A stretch of DNA of 64,000 nucleotides from Phenylobacterium sp. J426 (GTDB lineage Bacteria; Pseudomonadota; Alphaproteobacteria; Caulobacterales; Caulobacteraceae). The translations under genes and the position numbers were made by a program. The notes beneath the pieces were generated by a model that worked only from the letters and a program-made list of their open reading frames with translations, ran no database searches and was not told where the DNA came from. The stretch spans positions 496,001 through 560,000 of the forward strand of contig NZ_JAJOMY010000001.1 of assembly GCF_024699945.1 (NCBI RefSeq), written 5' to 3'. Shown here in pieces: positions 31,463-44,772 of the stretch; positions within the stretch are counted from its first letter, which is position 1; each line of letters starts with the position of its first letter.

Positions 31463-32309
31463 ATGCTTTGGTTTTTGAAGGCCGCCTACGCCCCGGCGTT
31501 CATGTTTGGGTTCATCGGCGCGGGGCTGGCGCTCGTCACGAGAGGCCAGTCCTTGGCGTGGCTCGCACCGCTCCTCGGCGCCGCGATCGCGGTCTCATTC
31601 TTCGTGGAGCGGGTCATTCCCTACGAACCGATCTGGAACAGACCGCGCGGGGATAGCCGCCGCGATGTCCTGCACGCGCTGGTCAACGAAGCCAGCGTCT
31701 ATGCCGGCGCAGCGCTGATCCCCTGTGCTGACCCTGCTGTCGCCGGCCGCGGGCCTCTGGCCGGCCGCCTGGCCGATCTGGGCTCAGCTGGTGCTTGCGA
31801 TCCTCTTGGCGGACCTCGGGATCACCCTTTGCCATTACTTCAGCCACAAGTTCCAATGGCTCTGGCGCTTCCACGCCGTCCATCACTCAGTAAAGCGGAT
31901 GTACGGCTTCAACGGCCTCATGAAGCATCCTGTGCACCAAGCCGTGGAGACGCTCGCCGGGACTGCGCCCCTGATCCTGATGGGCATGCCGCTCCAGATC
32001 GGCGTCCTTCTCGGCTTCGCGGTCGCGATCCAGCTCCTGCTGCAGCATGCCAATGTCGACATGCGGCTCGGACCGCTGTGCTACGTGATGGCCTGGGCGC
32101 CCGTGCATCGCTTCCATCACCAGAAGGGGCCCGGCGTCGGCGACGTGAACTTTGGACTGTTCACCTGTCTCTGGGATTATCTTTTGCGCACGGCGTACTA
32201 CGATCACAGCAAGCGCCTCAGCTCCGACGACATCGGCATCGGCGATCAGCCGAACTATCCGACGGACTATGTCGCCCAGCTGGCGGCCCCGTTTCGGAAA
32301 ATCAGCTGA
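31463..32309 (+). CDS. Sterol desaturase/fatty acid hydroxylase-family membrane protein, frameshifted
   Basis: About 280 residues. Di-iron membrane hydroxylase with His clusters HYFSHKFQW, FHAVHHS and HRFHHQKGPG, and three or four hydrophobic segments. An extra base near 31724 breaks the frame; without it the sequence reads ALIPVLTLLSPAAGLWPAAW. Family members hydroxylate or desaturate lipids, carotenoids or sterols; the substrate here is unknown. It is divergent from nadE and convergent with the araC-type gene. ATG 31463 follows a GAGGG element; GTG 31460 is an alternative. Confidence 0.82.
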
Positions 32310-32327
32310 GACCAGGCGCTCGCCGGC

Positions 32328-33080
32328 CTAGGCGCTGGGCGTCGCGAGGTGGAGTTGGCTGGCGGTCACCCCGAACGTGGCCTTGAGGGTGCGGGCGAGG
32401 TGCGCGGCGTCGGCGAAACCCGCAGCATGCGCGGCGACCGTGGCGTCACGGCCAGCCAGGAGATGCTCGGCGGCCAGGCGAAGCCGCCGCCAGAGCAGGA
32501 AGCGCCGATAGGGCAAACCGACCTCCTCTGCGAAGAGGTGGCGGAAGCGCTCAGGAGACAAGCCCGCGACGGCGGCCGCCCGCTTGAGGGGCGTAGGCCC
32601 CTCCGATAGATCCTCCTCGAGCACAAGCATCGCCGCCTGGAGGCGCGGATCCAGGGGCCGGGGCGCAGGCGTGGGCGACGACAGCCACCTCGCCCAAAAC
32701 TCTTGCCCCGGCGCGCCCCTCAACACGGCAAGAGATCGCGTTTGCCGGATTTGCCGCAGCTTGGCTTCCAGCTCCGTCGCCGCGTAGCGCGAGGGCTCCA
32801 GGAAGATGAGCTCGGCCGAAGGGGACGCCACGAGGCGATGGGGCGTCAAGGGATCGATCAGGACGCAGTCAGCGGAGACGCTGCGTCCCTCGGCATCGTG
32901 GACCGTGAGCGGCTCGCCGCTCAGGACGGCCTGTGCGGCGAAATGACGGTGGGCGGCGGCGTCGCCCACCGCGCCGCGCCAGACTGCCCATGTCGCTCCC
33001 AGCTCCAGTGCACCGGCCCAGCCCGGTTTATCCTTGCCCCCGGCAGGCCGACTCATGAGCGATTCCACAGTCCGATCCAT
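32328..33080 (-). CDS. AraC-family transcriptional regulator
   Basis: 250 residues. The C-terminal ~95 residues hold the double helix-turn-helix: PLKRAAAVAGLSPERFRHLF followed by AEEVGLPYRRFLLWRRLRLA and AAHAAGFADAAHLARTLKAT. The N-terminal half resembles a cupin-like sensor (HRHFAAQAVLSGEPLTVHDA). It starts 28 bases after the CYP152 stop on the same strand, so it may be the third gene of the lspA transcript. Its targets are unknown; the adjacent lipid-modifying genes are candidates. Confidence 0.87.
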   Translation of the reverse strand: MDRTVESLMSRPAGGKDKPGWAGALELGATWAVWRGAVGDAAAHRHFAAQAVLSGEPLTVHDAEGRSVSADCVLIDPLTPHRLVASPSAELIFLEPSRYAATELEAKLRQIRQTRSLAVLRGAPGQEFWARWLSSPTPAPRPLDPRLQAAMLVLEEDLSEGPTPLKRAAAVAGLSPERFRHLFAEEVGLPYRRFLLWRRLRLAAEHLLAGRDATVAAHAAGFADAAHLARTLKATFGVTASQLHLATPSA

Positions 33081-33108
33081 GGAGCGGTCAGAGCGCCGTC
33101 GGGCGCCA

Positions 33109-34354
33109 TCAGTTCAGGCCAACGCCGCGCATGATGAAACGGCTGCGCGGCAAGGCCGGCAATCGCCCGAAGTCGAGCCCGAGGTCCTGCTGGGGGACCT
33201 CGTAGCGAATCCTTCGGGTCAGCACCTCGAAGGCGCGCTCCATGATCTCAACTACGATCCACTCGCCCGGGCAGCGGTGGCCGGCCAGATGGTCACCGCC
33301 TCCCTGCGGCACGAAATCGAACGGACCGGGCGGATGGGCGGCGAACCGTCTGGGTCGAAAGGCGTCCGGATCGGACCAGGCGGACGGATCGTGGTTGGTG
33401 CCGTACAGGTCCAGGATCACCTGCCGGTCCGCCGGGAAGCTGAGGCCGCGCCAGGTGAAGGGCTGCCGCACGCGCGCGATGAGCGACGGGAAGAACGGGT
33501 AGAAGCGGCGCACCTCCTGGATGAAGGCGTTGCGTTGCACCGGTCCCTCACGCGCTACCTGCGCCGCTTCCGGATGGGTGTGCAGGGCGTGGGCGAGCAA
33601 GACCACGTAGACAGCGGTCGCGACGGTGGGACGCAGCACGTTGGCGAGCTCGACGGCGGCGATGTTCGCCGCGAGCAGCTCGCCGTTGAACTCCCGCGCA
33701 TGCGCGATCCGGAAGGCGGCGGTGTCCTCATCCGGTGTCTGGCCGCCGTCCCGGATCGCCTCGACAACCCGCGAGAGCCAATGATCGACCTTGCGGCGTG
33801 CGTAGCGGGACCAGAGATGTCGAGGGCCGCGCGCGCCGGCCGCATCGAACAAAGCTCGGAGTTCTCGCGCGCGGCGCTGGACCTCTGCCGCCTCGAGCGG
33901 CACGCCAGCCCACGCGCACACCGCACGCGTGAGCATCGGATGCAGTTCATCGTAGAAGGTGATCTCGCGGCCGTCCGACGCCCAGCCCGCCGCGGCACGC
34001 ATTAGTTCCGCTTCGAGAAGCTCTCCAAGCACCCTGATGCGCTCAGGCGCCATCAGGTCCATGAACAGCTGCTTGCGGTGGCGATGTGCGTCACCGTCGA
34101 GCCCCCTGAACGCCCCCTTCGCCGAGCAGGGTTTTGCGGATCGGCGACGGCATGGCGCCTTCTCGCTTGAAGCGGTCCACGTCGTAGAAGAGGGCCGCGG
34201 CTTCGGGTCCTTTCAGGCAGATCGTGTCCTTGAAGAGGACATGCGTTTCGAAGCCGTCTGCGCCGATCCGAATGCACTGTTTGGAGATGAAGCGATAGGG
34301 GTCAGTCACTAGGGCTAGAGTGGCGTCATGCGGCGGCTGGTGGCGGGCGGTCAT
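33109..34354 (-). CDS. CYP152-type fatty acid peroxygenase (cytochrome P450), frameshifted
   Basis: About 415 residues. It closely resembles the P450BSbeta/CYP152 peroxygenases, which hydroxylate fatty acids at the alpha or beta carbon using H2O2 and need no reductase. Signs are the I-helix region lacking the usual acid-Thr pair, the motif IQEVRRFYPFFPS (Arg-Pro that binds the fatty-acid carboxylate) and the haem ligand Cys in HRCPGEWIVVEIM. The C5 run at 34113-34117 breaks the frame; removing one base gives GEGAFRGLDGDAHRHRKQLF. ATG at 34354 overlaps the lspA stop, so translation is coupled. Confidence 0.88.
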
Positions 34355-34845
34355 GGATGCCCTTTCGCTGGAGGACTGGACGGGGTGGTGGCGGAGGCCT
34401 GCCGGCCAAGCGAGGTGAGCAGCAGCCATGCGACACCGACGGTGATCGCGGTGTCTGCGAGATTGAAGGTCGGCCAATGGAAATCGGCGATGTGGGCGTC
34501 GATGAAGTCGGTCACTGCGCCGAGGCGGACCCGGTCGACGATGTTCCCTAGGGCGCCACCGACAAACAGCGCGAGCGGCGCCGCCACGGCGAGACGGCGC
34601 TCGCGCCACATCCATGCCATGAGCCACAGCGCGACTGCCGCCGTGCCGGCGACCAGCAGCCAGCGCCCAAGTTCGCCTGAGCCGGCGAAGAGTCCTAAGG
34701 TGACGCCCGTATTGGACCCGAGCTGCAGGTTCAGAAATGGCCCCAGGGTCGCGGGCTCCGTGAGGTGGGCGCGCGCTATGAGCTTGGTGGCCTGATCGGC
34801 CGCGAGCACGCCGAGGCTAAGGGTGAGTCCAAGCGTCCTGTGCAT
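34351..34845 (-). CDS. lspA: Signal peptidase II (LspA), PbrC-like copy in the metal regulon
   Basis: 164 residues, four membrane helices, aspartyl protease that removes prolipoprotein signal peptides. Catalytic Asp residues lie in NIVDRVRLGAVTDFID and WPTFNLADTAITVG. AAAGGAG lies just before the ATG. A MerR-type operator is immediately upstream, so this is probably not the housekeeping copy; lead-resistance operons carry an lspA homologue called pbrC. No pbrB phosphatase is seen. The stop overlaps the CYP152 start (ATGA). Confidence 0.9.
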   Translation of the reverse strand: MHRTLGLTLSLGVLAADQATKLIARAHLTEPATLGPFLNLQLGSNTGVTLGLFAGSGELGRWLLVAGTAAVALWLMAWMWRERRLAVAAPLALFVGGALGNIVDRVRLGAVTDFIDAHIADFHWPTFNLADTAITVGVAWLLLTSLGRQASATTPSSPPAKGHP

Positions 34846-34865
34846 CGAGGCTCCTTTAGCTGCTC

Positions 34866-34896
34866 AGCCTGCCACCTCTAGCTGCTAGAGGATCAA
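34866..34896 (-). promoter_or_regulatory. MerR-type promoter/operator for lspA-CYP152
   Basis: Minus strand: TTGATC (34896-34891), 19-bp spacer with the perfect dyad CCTCTAG-CTG-CTAGAGG, then a poor -10 candidate CAGGCT (34871-34866). The operator is nearly identical to those at 27141, 27212 and 45479. The predicted start is about 14 bases before the lspA ATG. Confidence 0.72.
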
Positions 34897-35082
34897 GCCC
34901 GATCTGGCGCCGCTCGAGCGCGCGAGCGGACCGGCCTGCGCCGGCGGCCCGCTGACAGAGCTTCAGGGAAGCGCGCTCGGTCCAGCGCCGCCGCAAAGGG
35001 ACTGCGCAGCCCAACGTCGCGACGTGCGAGCCACTGCATTCGCTGGCAGGACTGTAGCAGTGCTTGTTGAAGCACAGCAATT

Positions 35083-37540
35083 TCAGGGCTTGTCCCGATG
35101 GCCCAGCAGGCGCAGGGCGTTGAACACTACGAGGAGCGTCGACCCTTCGTGGAAAACGACGGCCGCACCGATCTTCAGGCCAAAAATGGTCGCAGGGATC
35201 AGGAACGCGACCATCCCCAGGCTGACCAAGAGGTTCTGCTTGATGATGGCGCTGGTCTGACGGCTTAGGCTGACCGCGAAGGGCAGTCGCCGCAGGTCGT
35301 CCGCCATTAGGGCGACGTCTGCGGTCTCAAGCGCCACGTCGGATCCGGCTGCGCCCATCGCGATCCCCACGGTCGCGTTCGCCATGGCCGGCGCATCGTT
35401 GACGCCGTCCCCGACCATCGCGACGCCGCCCGCTTGCTCGCGGAGCGTCTTGATGAAGGCGACCTTGTCCTCCGGCATCAGTCCGCCGCGGGCGTCGGTC
35501 AGACCGAGCTTGGCGGCGATGGCGTCAGCGACGCCCTGATTGTCGCCCGACAGCATGATCATGCGCTTGACGCCCAGCCGGCGGAGGGCGGCGATGACCT
35601 CTGCGGCGCCCTCGCGCGGCGTGTCCTGTAGGCCGATCACGCCGAGGTAGGTCTCGCCGCTCCGAACTACCATGACGGTCCGCCCTGAGCTGGAGAGCCG
35701 CTCGACTTCACCGCGCACCTGCTCAGGCACGGGTCCCCCCGGAACGGTCTCGAAGAGCTTGAGTTTCCCGATGAAGACGTCTTCACCGCCAAAGCGCCCG
35801 CGGACACCTTGTCCGGTGATGCTCTCCACCGCCTCGGCGCGTCCGGGCGGGCCAGGCAGCCTTTCGGTGGCTGCCGTGACAACCGCTGCCGCAAGCGGAT
35901 GGTCGCTCAGCCCCTCGACCGCCGCCGCCGTCTCCAGGAGCCGCGCTTCGTCTACGCCCACGGCAGGCACGACGTCGGTGACGCGGGGGCGTCCCTCCGT
36001 CAGGGTGCCGGTCTTGTCGAACGCCAGAGCCTGCAGCCTCCCAAGGTTCTCCAGCGGCCCGCCCCCCCTTCACCAGGACGCCGCCGCGTCCTGCGCGAGC
36101 CACGCCGCTGAGGACGGCGCTCGGGACGGAGATCGCCAGGGCGCAGGGGCTGGCGGCGACCAGGACCGCCATCGCGCGGTAGAAGCTCACGCTGAACGGC
36201 TCGTCGACCACGACCCAGGCGAACATCAGGGCGAAGACACCCAGGAGGACGGCCGGGACGAAGATCCGTTCGAACTTGTCGGTGAAGCGCTGCGTGGGCG
36301 AGCGCTGCGCCTCGGCCTCGGCGACCATGGTGACCACGCGAGCTAGGGTCGACTCACCGGAGAGGCGCGCCACGCGCACCTCCAGGGCTCCAGCCCCATT
36401 GATGGTGCCCGCGAACACCTTTTGCGCGGCATCGGCCGTTTCGAATGCGATGTCGTGGCCCGCCGCGCGCTTGTCGACCGGCATGCTCTCGCCGGTGACG
36501 GGGGCCTGATTGACCGAACTCTCGCCTACGACGACGACCCCGTCGGCCGGCAGCCGTTCGTTGGGCCGAACCATGACGATGTCGCCGATCTCGAGCGCCT
36601 CGACGGGGACATCTTCGAAGGTGTCGCCACGCTTGCGGCTTGCGCGCTCCGGCGCCAGTTCGGCCAGCGCCTCGATGGCCCTGCGAGCCCGCCCCATCGC
36701 GTAGTGTTCCAGTGCATGGCCTAGGCTGAAGAGCACGAGCAGCAGGGCGCCTTCGGCCCACTCGCCCAACGCCGCCGCACCCGCCGCGGCGACCAGCATC
36801 AGCGTGTCGATCTCGAAGCGGCGCTTACGGAGATTTTCGAGCGCTTCGCGCAGCGTGAAGTAGCCGCCGAACCCGTAAGCCAGGAGATAGAAGGCCAGCG
36901 GGATGGCGCCCTCAAGGCGGAAGGACGCAAGCCAGCCGATCAGCAACACCACGGCGGACAGCCCGGCGAAGACCAGTTCCGTCCGCTCGCCGAACGGGCC
37001 ACCGTGCTTGTGCTCGTGTCCCTCTCCCGGCTTGTGCTCGTGGCCCCCGTGCTCGCCCTCCTTCGCGGAGGACTTGCGTCGTGCGGCTTCCGCATTTGAC
37101 TGCCCAAGGGCGGCCGCGCGCTCCAGCAGGTAGGCCTCCAGGGCGACGGGCTCGACCTTCGCGGGGTCGAACTCGACCAGGACCGCGCCGGTCACGCCCA
37201 CATCGGCGTGGAGCACCCCCGGACGGCCTCGGAGGTCGTCCGCCAGGGTCCGGGCGGCGCGGGCATGCAGCGGCTGGCTCAGGCGAAAGTTGGCGTGGCC
37301 GGAGGCGCTTGCGAGGCGGGCGCCCTGCTGCACGGCCAGGGCGCGAACCTGGGACGCAGAGATTTGGGCTGGATCGAAGTGCACGCAGAGCACCGCGTCC
37401 TCGCGGCCCTGCACATGCGCTTCGGCGACCCCGGGCCTTGAGGCAAGGACCTCCGCGAGTTGCTGCACACAGCGCTCGCAAGCCTCCGCGGCGGCCGGCA
37501 GCAGGACCGGGATCTCGAGACGAAGCTTGTCTTCAGCCAC
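35083..37540 (-). CDS. P1B-4-type metal-transporting ATPase (CzcP-like), frameshifted
   Basis: About 820 residues. The N-terminus has an HMA-like domain with CERC (residues ~15-20), a second HMA-like domain without cysteines, and a His-rich linker (EGEHGGHEHKPGEGHEHKHG). The membrane metal site is SPC (VLVAASPCALAIS), not CPC, and the last helices carry HEGSTLLVVFNALRLLG: both define the P1B-4 subgroup (CzcP, CoaT, CtpD) exporting Zn2+, Cd2+ or Co2+. The phosphorylation site DKTGTLTEG and the hinge GDGVNDAPAMA are present. The C7 run at 36062-36068 breaks the frame; with six it reads KGGGPLENLGRLQ. GTG start at 37540 has AAAGGA upstream. Confidence 0.9.
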
Positions 37541-37551
37541 AGCGCGTCCTT

Positions 37552-38190
37552 TCAACTTTCCGTCGCGGGCTCTGCGCGGCTCTCGGCCGCGTCCCGTAGA
37601 ATTTCCAGCCCGCCCTTCGCCGCGATCAGGGCCACCAGCACGCCCACGACCAAGTCCGGCCAGGCCTGGTTCAGCCACATGATCAAGGCCCCGGCGACGA
37701 GGATGCCGCCGTTGGACGCAAAGTCATTGAGGCTGAAGGTCTCTGCCGCGCGCATGTTCACGTCGTCGCTTTGCGCACGGCGCAGGAGGAATAAGCAAAC
37801 GAGGTTCACGCCCGCAGCGACGAGCGCCAGGGCCATCATGGTCCAACCGACGGGCTCGGTTCCGAGCCACCAGCGGCGGATCACGTCCAGAAGCACGCCG
37901 CCCGCGAAGATCAGCAGCATGATACCGGAGACCCCCGCCGCTCGGCGTTTCCAGACGGCGGCGCGGCCGACGGCCAAGAAGCTGATCGCGTAGACGGCGG
38001 CGTCTGATGCGTTGTCAACGGCGTTGGCGATCAGCGCGCTCGAGTCGGCGAGCAGACCGGCTAGGCCAAGGCTGACGAACAGCGCTGCGTTGAGCACGAA
38101 CACCCAAAGCAAGGTCCGCCGTTGCGCACGGTCGACGTCGCTCAATGCGGCCATGTCTCCTTGGCAGTTGACTTCGGAGACCTCCCTCAT
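37552..38190 (-). CDS. Short CDF-type cation transporter
   Basis: 212 residues, six hydrophobic segments, intact. The helix-2 site is ALIANAVDNASDAAVYAISF and the helix-5 region is NMRAAETFSLNDFASNGGIL. It ends after helix 6 with AKGGLEILRDAAESRAE and has no C-terminal cytoplasmic domain. ATG 38190 overlaps the preceding stop (ATGA), which decides the start; a second ATG at 38154 has AAGGAG only two bases before it. The P1B-4 ATPase gene follows after 11 bases. Likely exports Zn/Cd/Co-type cations to the periplasm for CzcCBA (inference). Confidence 0.8.
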   Translation of the reverse strand: MREVSEVNCQGDMAALSDVDRAQRRTLLWVFVLNAALFVSLGLAGLLADSSALIANAVDNASDAAVYAISFLAVGRAAVWKRRAAGVSGIMLLIFAGGVLLDVIRRWWLGTEPVGWTMMALALVAAGVNLVCLFLLRRAQSDDVNMRAAETFSLNDFASNGGILVAGALIMWLNQAWPDLVVGVLVALIAAKGGLEILRDAAESRAEPATES

Positions 38191-38672
38191 TGCTCGGGGC
38201 CGATGGGGTGCGCGCCCGCGGGTGCGTAGTTGACCCGGATGCGACCGATGAGGTCCGCGGGCACTCCGAGGCGAGCGGTATAGGCCGCTGCTGCCGGATG
38301 CCGGCCCACGAGGGAGCCGCGCCATCGGACGTGCTTCAACGCCAGCAGGCCGCCCTGCCGGTCGAAGGCGGCGACATCCAGGTGGCCCCCAGTGGGGAGC
38401 CTGGACGTTGGGCGGCGGCGCACCAAGCCGCGGACCACGGCCGGATGTTCGCCGACCCGCAGATAGCCGGTGAGGATCTTTAGCGGGCCTCCTTCGACGA
38501 GCTCGACGGCTGGGGTCGGCTCGGCCAAGGCCGCGCCGGACGCCGCAGCGATCAAGCCCGTGGCGAGAGTCGCTACACGGCAGAACCGCTGGGCAGCCCG
38601 GGGGCCCGGCCGTGGCGCGCCTCGCACCCGGCCGCTCCGGACCTTCAACGGGCCTCGTTCCATTCCGCTCAT
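38187..38672 (-). CDS. Secreted protein of unknown function in the czc operon
   Basis: About 161 residues. After a basic N-terminus there is a hydrophobic segment (VATLATGLIAAASGAALAEP) that looks like a signal sequence with an Ala-Leu-Ala cleavage site. The mature part contains LKILTGYLRVGEHPAVVRGL and ends GAHPIGPEQ. No family is recognised. GAGGA precedes ATG 38672; the stop overlaps the CDF start. Its place between the RND pump and the CDF exporter suggests a periplasmic role in metal efflux (inference). Confidence 0.6.
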   Translation of the reverse strand: MSGMERGPLKVRSGRVRGAPRPGPRAAQRFCRVATLATGLIAAASGAALAEPTPAVELVEGGPLKILTGYLRVGEHPAVVRGLVRRRPTSRLPTGGHLDVAAFDRQGGLLALKHVRWRGSLVGRHPAAAAYTARLGVPADLIGRIRVNYAPAGAHPIGPEQ

Positions 38673-38676
38673 GGTG

Positions 38677-41896
<3,220 letters not shown>

Positions 41897-41904
41897 AGGA
41901 AGTC

Positions 41905-43099
41905 CTAGTGTCCGTGCTCGGCTTCGCCCTTGGCGAGTTCGGCTTTCAGGAGGAAGGCGTTGGCCGCGGCGACCCGCTCCTCGCCGCCCAGCCCGCGGAG
42001 GATCTCGGTGCGGCCGCCGGCTTGGCGCCCAACCAGCACCGGTGTGGCACGGAAGCCTCCGTTCACCGCCACGAACACGACGCTCGAGCCCTCGATGCTC
42101 TGAACGGCATCGCTTGGCACTGTCAGCCCGCCTGCCTCAGCGCCGGTGATGACCGCGCCCGTCACCGCCGAGCCTGCCGGGGGAGCACGCCTCCAGCCGC
42201 GCGTGCGCGGATGACCGTCGCACCCGTCTGCTCGCCGGCAGCCGTCGCAACTCCGACGATCACGGCGTCAAATTCGCCCGTGGGCCCTTGGACCCGAATC
42301 CGGGATCCTGCGCGAACGCCGGTGGCGACACTCGGCGGTGCATTGAAGACCAGTTCGACCCGGTCGGGGTTGGTCACTTCGGCGACGACGCCGCCCTGCG
42401 TGACGAAGCCGCCAGGCCCGATCGCGACAGAGGTGACGACGCCGGAAATCGGGCTGGTGACGGTCAACCGGCCCGCAGCGTTCGGCCCCCCGACGCCGAC
42501 GCCCGCGCACGGGCGGCCCGCGCCGCCGCCTCGGCGCTGAGCGCTTGAGCTCGCGACGTCTCGACCTCTTGCCGTGCAACGATCCCCTGGGAGCCAAGGC
42601 TCTGGTCACGTTGATAGGCGCGTCGCGCGGCGTCGGCCGCTGCGGCTGCAGCGTCGGCGTCGGCTCGGAAGGTAGCGGCTTCGCCGCTTACCAGGACCGC
42701 AAGGCCCTGGCCGGCGCGGACCGATTGCCCGGCGGCTACGAGAACCCGTTCCACGCGGCCGGCCACAGCCGCTCCAACGCTGGCCCGGGCATCGATCATC
42801 GGCTCGACACGCCCCGAAAGCCGGACTTCGCCGCCGCTGCCACGGGTGACCGCGACCAGCTGAATTCCGGAAGCGCGGATCTGCGTCGGCGTGAGCGCAA
42901 CGACTCCTTCGGGCGCTGCGGCGCCCTCTTCGCTGTGGCCTTCTTCCTCCGCGCCTTCTTCCGCGTGCTCCTCGCCAGCGGCGGGAGCCGCGGGCTTGCT
43001 CATCATGTTCGACAGGACGAACCCGCCCCCGCCGGCCAGCATCACTGCGGCCGCGACCGCGCCATATAGGCGCGCATTGTCCCTCTTCATTGTCATCAT
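41905..43099 (-). CDS. czcB: RND periplasmic adaptor (CzcB-like), two frameshifts
   Basis: About 398 residues. N-terminal anchor LYGAVAAAVMLAGGGGFVLS, then an acidic/His stretch (EEHAEEGAEEEGHSEEG) typical of CzcB. The barrel-sandwich has ARASVGAAVAGRVERVLVAA, the hairpin is Ala-rich, and the C-terminal domain has TVPSDAVQSIEGSSVVFVAV. Both breaks are missing bases: the C6 run 42486-42491 should have one more (giving SGGPNAAGRLTVTSPISG) and the G5 run 42179-42183 one more (giving VLPPAGSAVTGAVI). ATG 43099 overlaps the czcC stop. Confidence 0.88.
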
Positions 43100-44349
43100 T
43101 GTACTCCGGGGGTGGCGACGCCGCTGAGCCGAGCTTGCGCGGCCTGGGCGCTGATCCGCTCGACGGCGGCTGCAATGGTTTGGGCGCGCGCTTCAGTCAG
43201 GGCGCGGCGGGCGGCGACCAGTTCGGCGAGCGGGAGTTTGCCGGCCTCGTACCCGATGCGGGCGAGACGATAGGCTTCTTCGGCGGTGCTCTCGCCCTCG
43301 CGGGCTGCCGCGAGCCGGGTTTCGGCCGCTGAGATGCGCGCCGTGCTGGTGCGGACGGCGGCTTCGGCGTCGAGCCTGGCCGCGTTCAGCCGGGCCTCGG
43401 CGGCTGTCTGTTCAGCCCGAGCGGCGGCGATATTGCCGCGGTTCTGATCGAACAGCGGCAGGGGCACAGAGACGCCCGCGACGAGCGCGGTGGCGTCGTC
43501 CTCTTGGAAACGGCGCAGGCCGACGGAGAGGGTCACATCCGGAATGGCTCGACGTCGTTCAACGCTAAGGCGTCGCGCCGCCGCCTCTCGCTCAGCCTGT
43601 GCAGCGAGGAAGGCCGTCGTCGCGTTCGCTGCGGGATTGGCTCCGGAGAAGAGTGGAGCTTTCGCCTCGAGTAGGCTGACCGGGATCGAGGTGATTGGCG
43701 CCGACGCCCCGGCGAGGGCTGTCAGATTGCCGAAGGCAGTCGCACGCGCAGCCTGGGCTTCGTCCACCGCCGCACGGGCGGCTTGCACCGCCGCCTGAGC
43801 CTGGAGACGCCGCAGGTCGGCCTCCCGTCCCGCCGCGACCAGGGCTGTGGCGATGCGCGCATCCTCTTCCGCGAGGCTTCGCGAGTCATGGGCGAGTTTC
43901 AGTCTCCGTTCGGCCGCCTCGGCATCAGCATAGGCGGCCGCCAAATCGAAGGCGTATTCCGCTTCGATCCGGCGGGCCTGGGCGCGAGCCGCCTCGACTT
44001 CCGCACGCCCAGCCGCGACCCGCCCCGAGCGCTTGCCGCCAAGCTCGACAGTCTGACCGATCGTCGCGGTGGTCTCCGACAGGCTCGTCCCGCGGAAGGG
44101 ACCGGAACCGGAGAAGTTTTCGATCTCGAGTCCCACGCTCGGGTTGGGGATCGCGCCTGCCTGCCTTGCGAGCCCTTCGGCCCGAGCGATGTTGGCGCGC
44201 GCCTCGGCGAGACGGGGGGCGGTGGCCTGCGCCTGGGCCAGCAGTGCGGCGAAGGGCGGCGCAGGTTCGGCCATAGCGGCGCCCGCTGCGCCGAGGCTGA
44301 CCAGCAAGAGCAGTCCCGCCAAAGGCGAGCTGCGGAAGTCGGGTTTCAT
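43096..44349 (-). CDS. czcC: Outer-membrane efflux protein (CzcC-like)
   Basis: 417 residues, intact. Signal peptide ending GAAMAEPA. TolC-family repeats are RANIARAEGLARQAGAIPNP, SVGLEIENFSGSGPF and the second-half counterpart RRAIPDVTLSVGLRRFQEDD. The GAIPNP and VELGG elements are common in CzcC/CnrC. It forms the outer-membrane duct of the CzcCBA pump and is ATGA-coupled to czcB. Confidence 0.91.
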   Translation of the reverse strand: MKPDFRSSPLAGLLLLVSLGAAGAAMAEPAPPFAALLAQAQATAPRLAEARANIARAEGLARQAGAIPNPSVGLEIENFSGSGPFRGTSLSETTATIGQTVELGGKRSGRVAAGRAEVEAARAQARRIEAEYAFDLAAAYADAEAAERRLKLAHDSRSLAEEDARIATALVAAGREADLRRLQAQAAVQAARAAVDEAQAARATAFGNLTALAGASAPITSIPVSLLEAKAPLFSGANPAANATTAFLAAQAEREAAARRLSVERRRAIPDVTLSVGLRRFQEDDATALVAGVSVPLPLFDQNRGNIAAARAEQTAAEARLNAARLDAEAAVRTSTARISAAETRLAAAREGESTAEEAYRLARIGYEAGKLPLAELVAARRALTEARAQTIAAAVERISAQAAQARLSGVATPGVQ

Positions 44350-44397
44350 GGTGTCCCTCTTGAACGTGACGGAATGAGCGCGTCAGCGCGCGAGCCG

Positions 44398-44763
44398 TCA
44401 GGCTCTGGGAGGTCGGATCAGCCCGAACTTGGGATCGGAGATCGGCACCCGGTTGCGCACGAACGGGTGGGCAACCGCCAGCAGCGGAGCGGACAGCTCG
44501 CCGGCGGCTAGCGTGGCCGGTACGTAGGGCGCGCTGTGATGGCAATGTCCGTGGATGCAGATGCCGCGTCCCTCGTCGAGAGGCGGTGGACCAGCATCGT
44601 CGGCGGGGGCGGCGGCGACAGGCAGTTCAGCCGCAACGGCGCTCAGGCTGCCTTCGTCGCGGCAGATGAGGCCGTCGAGACCCGGCCCGAGCGTGAGCAC
44701 GGTCAGCACGAGCGCAGCGAGCACCATGCCGACCTTCCGCCACCAGGGTGAGGTCCATTCCAT
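44398..44763 (-). CDS. CzcI-like small secreted His/Cys protein
   Basis: 121 residues. N-terminal hydrophobic segment VGMVLAALVLTVLTLGPGLD, one Cys near the membrane (LICRDEG), and a later CIHGHCHHSAPYVP metal-binding cluster. Position directly before czcC is that of CzcI, a small periplasmic protein of czc operons; sequence similarity to CzcI cannot be confirmed by eye. It starts 9 bases after the CDF stop, so it belongs to the same transcript. Confidence 0.6.
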   Translation of the reverse strand: MEWTSPWWRKVGMVLAALVLTVLTLGPGLDGLICRDEGSLSAVAAELPVAAAPADDAGPPPLDEGRGICIHGHCHHSAPYVPATLAAGELSAPLLAVAHPFVRNRVPISDPKFGLIRPPRA

Positions 44764-44772
44764 CGCCCGTCC

